Source: Nigrospora sphaerica (lineage: Eukaryota; Ascomycota; Sordariomycetes; Amphisphaeriales; Apiosporaceae). Taken from it: DNA of 64,000 bases. The stretch lies in NCBI GenBank assembly GCA_018287875.1, contig JAGVVL010000018.1:2100501-2164500 (forward strand). The letters run 5' to 3'. How positions within the stretch are numbered: the first letter of the stretch is position 1; each line of letters starts with the position of its first letter. The notes beneath the pieces were generated by a model. It was not told the DNA's origin, did not search any database, and saw only the letters and a program-made list of their open reading frames with translations. Both the position numbers and the translations under genes were made by a program. Shown piece by piece: positions 56,276 to 64,000 of the stretch.

Positions 56276-58034
56276 GCTGGCGGGAATGGGGGAGGAGGCG
56301 TGGTAGTGGCGGTAGTAGAGGGCTCGCAGCGGCGGCGCAACGGGGGAAGAAGAGCGGGAGGAGAGGCGGCGGACGGTAGAGAACATGTATGGCGAAACCA
56401 AAGACCTCATACGGGCGGCCCCCCTCCGTACGACGGCGTGGCCATCTCCTTTTGTATGCGGCCGGCGGAATGGTGTACAGACGGGCAGGTTGAGATGGGA
56501 AAGATTAATGTATGACGTCGGTCCCGGCCACGATGGAATGATGTAACCCGGAGCAAAACCCCCAGAATCGGCAGATCGGTCGTGGCCCCAACCAAACAGA
56601 CGTGACGAAATCGAGGACCGCAGAGCTCGAAAGCCAAGCCCCGGCGCATCCGCATCTAGCAGTCCATGGGTCGGCCGTGCTGTATAGGCCATACTTCTTC
56701 TCCGCCCCCCCGTTTCCCGTGCAAAAGATGGTCTCGCATGGAACTCTCTGGCGGCTGCTTTCCCCCGGACCGACCACAACGGCTTCGCCGCCGACGTCGT
56801 AGCTTGGGACGGAAGCTTGGCCCCTTCGGCCGACATCACGTCACCTAGCGGCCAGCCTTGCGGACGCGGGGAATTCGAGATGAGGCTCTTGCGCAGTAGC
56901 TCGTCGCGGTCGCAGCCGACGAGTAGTCGAGACCTCGCGGCTTATTGTCAGGTACTCGCGGCTCATGATTGGTTGGCCAACCCACCAACCGAAAAAAAAC
57001 CCGCTACTCTGCCATCCATCATCCATCATCCATCCTCCATCCGAACCTCCTTCCCTAGCCGCGCCCAAAATAGGAAAAGCAGCCTTGAATCCAGAACAGA
57101 GGGGAAGTGGGTACTTTCATGTACAGCTCGCGAGGTAAGTAAAGTTCTAATTGACTTGGGGACGTTAGGTAGAGAGACGCGTCTGAATACGTCGTCGGCT
57201 CCGTTCCGTTATATCGAGGGGTCGGACGCGGTACCCGCTCGAAGTGCCTTGTTCAACTTCCTAATCCGGCTATTGCGTTAAGTAAGCAGAAAAGCTCCAG
57301 CGTCCGGCGACCGGCTTCCCGCAAACCATGACACCTCAAAACAGGACCGCATCGTTCGACCGTACCAACCGCCACACTCGGCCCTTATTATATCGGTGTG
57401 CCGAACAGGGGCTAGGCTATACCTGTTCAGGACGGGCCCCCGTTGTGCCTGGCAAGGATTGGACACGGATGCCTTACCTGTACGGTATCGAGCGTCCGTT
57501 TCCGCCGCGACCAAACTCTATCCTCACCTAGTCTCCAACGCCCGGCCCGGCTTTTGGGTCGGATCAGGGCTCTTGAAGGGCCAGGGAACGACCAATCGTG
57601 GGAATGTATGCAAAACCCTACGGTCTGGGCATGGATGGGGTTCCCGAATGCTCCCCCATGCCATCCAAGCCCCCACTTAAACATGCATTCCCACGAGGCC
57701 ATTCGCTTGACCCCGCGCCGGCGTCGGAAGTGAACCCGCCAGCCTTGGACCGGTCCGGGTCGTTTCTACATATCTAATCAATCAGATCCCGTTCTGGTGG
57801 GGGGTCCGGGGTTCCCAGCCCACGCCAACTGGGAAAACCAGACACGGGTCGTGGTGGAAAGAGGAAAGGTCGCCCAGGGGAGGAGGAAGAATACGACAAA
57901 ATGCCAGGGCCTCCCGTCCCCCCCGATCCGTGACCTGCCCGTTCTGATCTGTCCCTTCTTTCGCTGCTTTCTCGTGCGAAACCCCGTACCGCCCGGCTTC
58001 CGTCAAACGAAAACAAGCCCACACCGCCCACGCC
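56276..58034. other. Divergent intergenic region
   Basis: This lies between the epimerase (-) and the MFS gene (+), so it contains both promoters. The first 111 bases may be a presequence extension of the epimerase. A CATCCATCATCCATC repeat lies at about 57013-57042. No gene was seen. Confidence 0.5.
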
Positions 58035-59008
58035 ATGGGGAAATCCTGCTTGGCCGGCCTCACCAAAGGTTCGTCGTCCGGCTGTCGGCTGCTCGGACCG
58101 TCACCATCGTGAGAGAAGAAACGGGGGACACTTTTACTGACTGGGGGCCGCTTTACGTTGTTGATGCAGTTTGGGGCTCCGATCCTTCCACCGCCAAAAG
58201 CAAGGGCGAGGCCAAACTCGTCCGAAAACTCGGTACGTCGGGCCCGCATGGAAAGCCACGGGGCTACGGTCTCGGTTCTGGGGGCCCTTCACTGACGAGA
58301 CGGTGGCCGCGCTCCAGACTTTTTCATCCTGGTATGAAAATGGCCCCCCTGCGCCGTGGGGTTCCGGCTGCCTTTGACTTACTGGACGATACGTAGACGT
58401 ACGCGTGCTTCAGTTACTTCTTCAACTTCGTTGGTACGCTTCGAAACACGTTTCTCCGCCGGGGTGTAGTATGTTGTGCTAACTCGGTTGGCCTCCGATA
58501 GATAGATCCGCCTTCGCCAACGCCTACGTATGTGCCCCCCCTTCCACCCAGACGAATCAAGTCGAGATGGCGAGCAACTGACAGCTCTCTGCAGGTCGCT
58601 GGGCTCCGGGAGTCGCTGAACTTGACCGGCTCGGATTACAATGTCCTCCTTTCCTTGACCACGATAGGGTAAGACAGATATCCGAAACCACCCGTCCCCC
58701 TCGTGGCTCTCTCTACACGCGGGTGAAGCTGATACCGAGCGAATCCAGCCTCCTGCTCGGCCAAATCCCGAACAGCATCATTATTCAGAAGGTTCCGCCG
58801 CGCATCTGGCTCCCGTCCATGGTTCTGCTGTGGGCTGGGCTCACCATGGCCAGCGCGGCGTGTAAGACGTACAACCAACTCTGCGCCGTGCGGTTCCTCA
58901 TGGGCTTCGCCGAGGCAAGCACCTACGCCGGGAACATTTATGTCATAGGATCGTGGTAGTACGTTTTCCCCCGGGCGTCTTTCCCCCCACCCATGGATAC
59001 TGTATCGC

Positions 59009-59039
<31 letters not shown>

Positions 59040-60477
59040 CCTCCGGAACCCTCGCTCACACCCGGGTCTCTCCCCTCCCCACCCGGTTTTGCAGCAAACC
59101 CAGCGAGCTCGCCAAGCGCACTGCCCTGTTCACCGTCTCGGGCCAGCTCGGCGTCATGTTCGCCGGCGCCATGATGGCGGCCATCTACACAACCATGGAC
59201 GGGCGCGCCGGACTCGCGGGCTGGCAGTGGGTGTTCCTCATCGATGGCATCATTACCTGCCCCATCGCCCTCTTCGGCTATCTTTGGTTCCCGGACCTGC
59301 CCGAAACGACACGCGCGCCCTACCTGAGCGACGCCGAGCGGAAACTGGCCCTCAGCCGCCTGCCGCCCAAGAGCCCCGACGGACACAACAGTAAGTTTGC
59401 CCCCCCCCGCCCCGCCCTTTTTTCCTCCGCCGGTGGACGACGAAAGGAAAGCGGTAGGGGATCCGGCCCCGCGATTGGGAAAAGGCTGACGGCGCGTCCG
59501 TTTTTCTTTCTTTCTTCCACGCGCAGTTCAAGCCTGGAGTCTCCTACGCCGGCTCTTCCGCCAGCCCACCATCTACGTCTTCTCGGTGCTCTCGCTCCTC
59601 GCGGCGGCGCTGCAGGCGGTGCCGACGCAGAACCTCTTCCTGCTGTACCTCAAGGCGCGGCAGCCGACGGCGCACTACACGCAGGCGCAGGTCAACGGCA
59701 CGCCGCTGGGCGCGCACGCCCTGGGCGTCGTGGCCGAGCTGGGCGCCGCCTTCGTCCTCGACGCCTGGGGCCTGCGCGTCGCCACCGGCCTCGTCCTCTG
59801 CGCGCTGCAGGCCGTCGTCGCCGCGCTGCTGCTGATACCGGCGCCCCCGGGAGGAGGAGGCGACGTTGCCGCCCGCTTCGCCGCCTTCTACCTCGCCGCC
59901 ACCGCCTACAGCGTCAACCCCCTCATGTACGGGTGGGCCAACGTCGTCGCGGCCCGCGGCGGCGACGACGCCGCCCGCAGCGTCGTCATCGCCGCCATGG
60001 CCGCCGCCGGCTTTGTCCTCTGGACCTTCTGGGGCATCCTCTTCTACCCCGCCGGCGACGCCCCCTACTGGCGCAACGGCTGCATCGTCCTCGTCTGCGT
60101 CGCCGCCGTCCTTGCCGCCTGGCTCTTCGTGGTGCGCTGGGTACGTCTCGCGGCTTTCCTCCATCCCGATTCCCTCTGCTCTGTTCCCTGGTAGCCCCTA
60201 CCCCCTCTCCCCTCAACGCCCTTCCTTTTTTGCTCATGCCCTGTCTCTCTCACCCACCCGCCCCCTATATATATATGTGTGTGTGTGTGTGTGTATCTAG
60301 TGCTAATCACTCCCGTACCAATAGCTGGACGGATGGACCGCCAGGAAATACCCGGACTCACTCGTGCCCGCCGGCGACCACTTGTACGACATCAAGGAAG
60401 CCGCCGACGAGGAGAAACAAGGCGTGAAGCCCGCCTTGGGTAGCGAGGTGCAACCCGCCCATACTGTGTTGGACTAA
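58035..60477 (+). CDS. MFS permease of the Dal5/allantoate-pantothenate (Liz1) type
   Basis: Ten exons are proposed: 58035-58068, 58170-58232, 58318-58331, 58397-58433, 58502-58527, 58595-58668, 58749-58958, 59095-59390, 59527-60140 and 60325-60477, encoding 506 aa. All phases close and all introns are GT-AG. The 14-nt and 26-nt exons are needed to read KLVRKLDFFILTYACFSYF and NFVDRSAFANAYVAG, the classic first helix and loop of anion:cation symporters. Later marks are GQIPNSIIIQKVPPRIWLP, RFLMGFAEASTYAG, YKPSELAKRTALF, GWQWVFLIDG and LWFPDLPETT. Such plasma-membrane carriers take up allantoate, pantothenate, nicotinate or similar anions; the substrate is not predictable here. Helices 7-12 are unusually Ala-rich. 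Exon 1 is the least certain (GTTCGT donor, MGKSCLAGLTK leader). Confidence 0.85.
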
Positions 60478-61458
60478 GAGCCAGAAGGAGAGAGAGAGAG
60501 ATAGTGTGTGTGTGTGTGTGAGGGGGAGAGAGAGACACACACAGAGAGAGGAGGGGGGGGGAGCGAAAGGCGTCTTAAGGATGGCTTCACTTGGGATCCT
60601 GCCTCTATATGGCCAAATAGCAGAGGGCTTAAACACAGGGACTCCTCTGGCTCAGTCAAACTCGACAACACCGATGCAGGGCAAAGCAGAAAGCAGGGTA
60701 AACAGATCGTTAACATTAGTCCGTTGCTATCGTAGTCCTCGTCTCCGCATACCAAGAAACACAAGACTCGGGTAAACAGGCAGGCCGGCCGGCGAGTAAA
60801 ATCGTGTGCTGCCGCCATGAGTACCGCATAGGAAACCGTGACGTCGTAATGTGTGTGACATGAAACCACCACCTGAAGGGGGGAAAGGACAGCTGCGATG
60901 GGGAAAGCGCCCTCCCCTTTCAACGGCAGCCCGGAACCCCAAGCGAGCGGCCTGTCCCGCCAGGCCACGTCGTGAGCTTTTTCTTTCTGCTGCGTGGCTT
61001 CCCGAGCCAAGCCGGTGCCAGAGTCGTCGTATGTGCTCGCCCCATTTATATGTAGTGTAATGGCAACCCCGTATGTGCAGGCCACTGCTCTTCTCATGTG
61101 GCTCCTCGACGCCACTCAAGCCAACGGATTCCTCTCCGCTACGCCCGGCAGATATGACGCTCTCTAGGCCCTCTCGCTCGGAGTAATCCGGTCTGTGCCA
61201 CCCATACGGTGTAGGGCCGCCTCACTCTCCCTCGTGTAAATGCAAAGACATGCCAGGTTGGCCAGCCGCTTCCTCTATTAAGGACGACCACCAGGGTACA
61301 TGCTTTCGGCGACAAAAAACGCAGCAATGCTCAGTATCAGTACAAGTAACAAGTTGGGTATCTCAACAAGTTCAAATGGATGCGGAAAATATGAAAAAGA
61401 AACAGCCAAGGAAGAAGGGGGGAGGTTATCTGGATCCCCACCCCTCTCATCAGTTCCG
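60478..61458. other. Convergent intergenic spacer
   Basis: This lies between the 3' ends of the MFS gene (+) and the zinc-cluster/acetyltransferase gene (-). GA and GT microsatellite runs lie at about 60488-60560. No gene was seen. Confidence 0.55.
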
Positions 61459-63603
61459 CTACGCGCTCGGCGGAACGCCGTGGATCACGCCATAGGTTTC
61501 TCTGAGAAGACCCCAGACGGTGAAGTTGGGTACGTCCTGTAGAGGGCAAGTCAGCAAGGCATGATACGGCGCGAGGGGGATGGCGGGTTGTAGTACCCTG
61601 TGGACGACAGTGCCGGCGGAGACGGTCGAGCCCTTCCCGACCCTTACGCCAGGCAGGATGGTTACGTTGCCGTCGATCCACACGTCCTCTTCGATAATGA
61701 CGGGAGTGCCCTTTTGCAGGCTCTTGGCGCCCATGCGGCCACTGGGGTTCTGGTCCAGTTCCGCCGTCAAGATGCTGACGTTAGGGCCAATGTAGGTGTT
61801 CTTGCCTATCTTGATGGAGGCGCAGTCGAGGAAGGTGCAGTTGCGTCCGATGAAGACATTGGAGGCGATCGCAATATTGTATCCGTAGTCGCAGGTGAAG
61901 GGCGCCTCCACGACCACCTCCTCACCCACCCGGCCCATGCGTGAGACGGGGGACGTGGGCGAGAGGTTTACGAACTCCGTGGGCACCAGAATCTCTTTGA
62001 ATAGCCGGCCTCTCTCCGTGGCCGAGACACCATTATTGGGGTTGGTCGAGTTATTGAACCGCCAGCAAGCGGCATTGCATCTCTCTCGTTCGAGAAGGAG
62101 CTCCTTGTCGAGGGGGCGAAAGAATTGGCCCTGAAGCATTAGCTCCTTCTGTGTTTGCGGCCTCGGCGGAGGGAAATGACTATGCGAGAGCGCGAGCTGA
62201 GCGGTGATTTGAGCCTTGCTGGCTGGCGGAGGTAATGTTGTCGATGGTGGTGGTGGCGGCGGCGGCGGCGGCGGCGGTTGAGATGGAGGGCTGCTCGCGC
62301 GGGCTGGGTTGAAGATGTTAATCTGGCGCAAGGGGGCTGGGCCCGCGGTTTGCGGCGTCTCAGGCTCGGTACGGCTCGAGTCGTGCAGAGGGGGGATCCT
62401 TTTGAACTCCTTAGGGCCAAAGGCCGAGTTGATGGCACTGATGGGCGTCGGAAACACGTTGGACAGGTTGGTATGGCTCGAGAAGGCCGAATGGGCTGGC
62501 GGCTTGTTGTCCGGGCTCGTGGCCGATGCCGTCTGGATGGTCGAGCCTGTGTGGCGGTCGTCGTCGGTCAAGATCGGTCGGCCTTGTGGCGGATCTATGC
62601 GTAGCGGTTGGCCCCGGTATAGAGGGCCGCTCGAGTCGCGCCTGGGCGGCGGCGGGATGGGCGTGTTCGGATACGCCGTGACCGATTGCGGCATGCCGTA
62701 CGCACCCGGTGGTACGTAGCTGGGGTCTTTGGACTCCAGGGGCACGGCCAACGGCTTATTCTCTGTTTTCTGGAACCCTCGCTGGTTCGGGTAGCCAGCG
62801 CAGATGAAGGCGCCGCGGAGGCAGTTCTGGCCTTCAAATTGTGAGTATGCTCCTTCTGGCGTCCCAGGCACAGAGTCGATCCACTTACACTCAGGCTTTT
62901 GTTCGTCGCACTTCTTCTTCCGCCGCCGGCACGTGAGGCAGCCTGTCTTTGTCCTGTTGCTGAAATTGCGCTTTCTCTTTTTGGGGTCCGATTGGACCAG
63001 CGAGTCCTCTCTCCGATCCCCCGAATAAGGACCGTAAAACCCAGACTCATCACCATCGTCGGGGCTGGTGGGGGAGTACTGGCCTTGAGAGTCCTCGGTG
63101 CCTCGACGGAGGGACTCGTTGATCTGCTCGTCCGTCTGCGAGGGCACGGAACCGGCCGAGTCCTGCTGGTCGTAACCGCCTCTCTCGCGTTGTTCCCGCG
63201 AGTACCATGATTCGTTGTGGTCGCGGCCTTCATCTCCGTAAGGTCGGTAATCACGCTCCCGAGTGCCGTAGACATCGCGGGCTTCGGTGGAGGGCTGGCT
63301 CGGTGGCGCCGTTTCCCTTTCTTCCGATGTGCTCGGCCCGTCCCGGCGCGGCTCGACCGAGTCGGACCGTTTGCGTTTACTGGACCTCTCGGCCTCGGCA
63401 TAGGGATACGGAGGCCTGTCCGCAGCTGCTGTGCTCGACCACTGCTCTCGGGGCACCGCTGAAGTGTCACCGGTAATTCTGTGCTGGCTGGGTGTTATAG
63501 CCTCAACCCGTTCTTCCGAGCCGGGCCGCTTGACCGGGGGGCTCCGGCGGGGGCTGTCCAGCGACTTTGGGTCGTTCCCATTCAAGGCAGTGAAAGACGC
63601 CAT
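61459..63603 (-). CDS. Zn2Cys6 zinc-cluster protein fused to a hexapeptide-repeat sugar O-acetyltransferase
   Basis: Exons 63603-62889, 62831-61597 and 61536-61459 encode 675 aa. Intron 1 (57 nt, GTAAGT/AAG) lies inside the codon of the fourth zinc cysteine; splicing yields CLTCRRRKKKC, then EC and QNCLRGAFIC, a standard C-x2-C-x6-C-x6-C-x2-C-x6-C zinc cluster preceded by a basic stretch (KKRKRNFSNRTKTG). Residues 1-220 are polar and disordered-looking. After a Pro-rich linker (PPSQPPPPPPPPPP) comes the maltose-acetyltransferase N-domain (MLQGQFFRPLDKELLLER) and a left-handed beta helix (NVFIGRNCTFLD, IGKNTYIGPNVSI, VIIEEDVWIDGNVTILPGV, VGKGSTVSAGTVV). Splicing intron 2 (60 nt) restores DVPNFTVWGLL and the end GVPPSA. 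Whether both halves are active is unknown. A longer in-frame start exists at 63741, but MASFTALNG is the more likely one. Confidence 0.88.
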   Translation of the reverse strand: MASFTALNGNDPKSLDSPRRSPPVKRPGSEERVEAITPSQHRITGDTSAVPREQWSSTAAADRPPYPYAEAERSSKRKRSDSVEPRRDGPSTSEERETAPPSQPSTEARDVYGTRERDYRPYGDEGRDHNESWYSREQRERGGYDQQDSAGSVPSQTDEQINESLRRGTEDSQGQYSPTSPDDGDESGFYGPYSGDRREDSLVQSDPKKRKRNFSNRTKTGCLTCRRRKKKCDEQKPECKWIDSVPGTPEGAYSQFEGQNCLRGAFICAGYPNQRGFQKTENKPLAVPLESKDPSYVPPGAYGMPQSVTAYPNTPIPPPPRRDSSGPLYRGQPLRIDPPQGRPILTDDDRHTGSTIQTASATSPDNKPPAHSAFSSHTNLSNVFPTPISAINSAFGPKEFKRIPPLHDSSRTEPETPQTAGPAPLRQINIFNPARASSPPSQPPPPPPPPPPPSTTLPPPASKAQITAQLALSHSHFPPPRPQTQKELMLQGQFFRPLDKELLLERERCNAACWRFNNSTNPNNGVSATERGRLFKEILVPTEFVNLSPTSPVSRMGRVGEEVVVEAPFTCDYGYNIAIASNVFIGRNCTFLDCASIKIGKNTYIGPNVSILTAELDQNPSGRMGAKSLQKGTPVIIEEDVWIDGNVTILPGVRVGKGSTVSAGTVVHRVLQPAIPLAPYHALLTCPLQDVPNFTVWGLLRETYGVIHGVPPSA

Positions 63604-64000
63604 GGTACACCTTTCAGGGAACCGTGGGCCGTGGGCGGGGGGGTCGCGGGGGCTCGCGAGGCAAGCCACCTTTGCGCAGTTGAGCGAGCAACGACACGAT
63701 CGCCGTTGCTCTCGCGAGTGGGGGCGGGGGTTGTCTGACACGTGATTTACAGCTCACGAGAGCCGTCGTTGCCGTCGGATGCTGCCAAGGGGGCGCAAAT
63801 CGGGGCCGGACAGTCGACCGTTGTTCCTGATGCCTCCCCAACTGGGCTGCGTGGCAATCCAGATTCCGGCTTTCCTCAGCTCTATAACTCGGCCCGTGAG
63901 GGGGGGAAATGTCCGTCGACCGGCGCAGGCAGGTGGACGGAAGCGTCCCAGGCCGTTCAACTGCACGCAGATGCCCGCGCTGCAGGCTGCAGAACTTTAA
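63604..64000. other. Upstream flank of the zinc-cluster/acetyltransferase gene
   Basis: This is the probable promoter and 5' UTR on the minus strand. Frames here are short and unrecognised, and the window ends within it. Confidence 0.5.

Noticed and set aside
55445..56515. 356-codon plus frame opposite the epimerase
   Set aside because: Gly/Val-rich antisense shadow of the minus-strand gene.
58171..58396. Frameshift in the MFS gene between KLVRKL and TYACF
   Set aside because: A 14-nt microexon at 58318-58331 with proper splice sites closes the phase, so the gene need not be broken.
1..64000. tRNA and rRNA genes
   Set aside because: No B-box-like GGTTCGANTCC with a matching cloverleaf was found on either strand by eye; a tRNAscan-SE run would settle it.

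Overview
The window is nuclear DNA of a filamentous ascomycete (Pezizomycotina), most likely a Sordariomycete. The evidence is the gene set (Wee1 kinase, Mediator Med1, Swc4, a Yck-type casein kinase I, p24 cargo receptor, Zn2Cys6 regulator, HET-domain relic) and the introns: short (about 48-146 nt), with GTAAGT/GTATGT-like donors, CTGAC-like branch points and CAG/TAG acceptors. No bacterial operon, CRISPR array, rRNA or tRNA was recognised. All gene models were assembled by eye from splice signals, reading-frame phase and family motifs; none has transcript support.

Layout. 1-7.4 kb: the 3' end of a gamma-tubulin complex component (+), a protoglobin-domain protein (-) and a Wee1/Swe1 kinase (-). 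7.4-17.3 kb: mostly non-coding with short repeats, plus a small cupin (DUF985-type) gene (-). 17.3-27.5 kb: four genes on +: a disordered protein with 9-residue repeats, Med1, an AIM24-family protein with a 27-nt microexon, and an unrecognised beta-rich protein. 27.7-32.7 kb: a 2-oxoglutarate/Fe(II) dioxygenase (-) diverging from an NCS1 nucleobase permease (+), followed by a frame-broken methyltransferase (-). 33.8-34.5 kb: a small secreted cysteine-rich protein (-). 34.5-45.7 kb: about 11 kb with no recognisable gene. 45.7-52.8 kb: casein kinase I (+), p24 receptor (-), Swc4 (+). 54.2-55.1 kb: a HET-domain pseudogene. 55.4-60.5 kb: an NAD-dependent epimerase/dehydratase (-) and a ten-exon MFS permease (+) with 14- and 26-nt microexons. 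61.5-63.6 kb: a Zn2Cys6 zinc cluster fused to a hexapeptide-repeat sugar O-acetyltransferase (-).

How the genes relate. Most are unrelated housekeeping genes (mitotic control, transcription, chromatin, vesicle traffic). The one locally coherent group is the dioxygenase/permease pair with the methyltransferase beside it, which would suit uptake and oxidation of a nucleobase-like compound; this is inference from family and arrangement. The most unusual protein is the zinc-cluster/acetyltransferase fusion: both of its introns are multiples of three without stops, so retaining the first would separate the zinc-binding cysteines while keeping the frame. No wholly new multi-gene system was evident.
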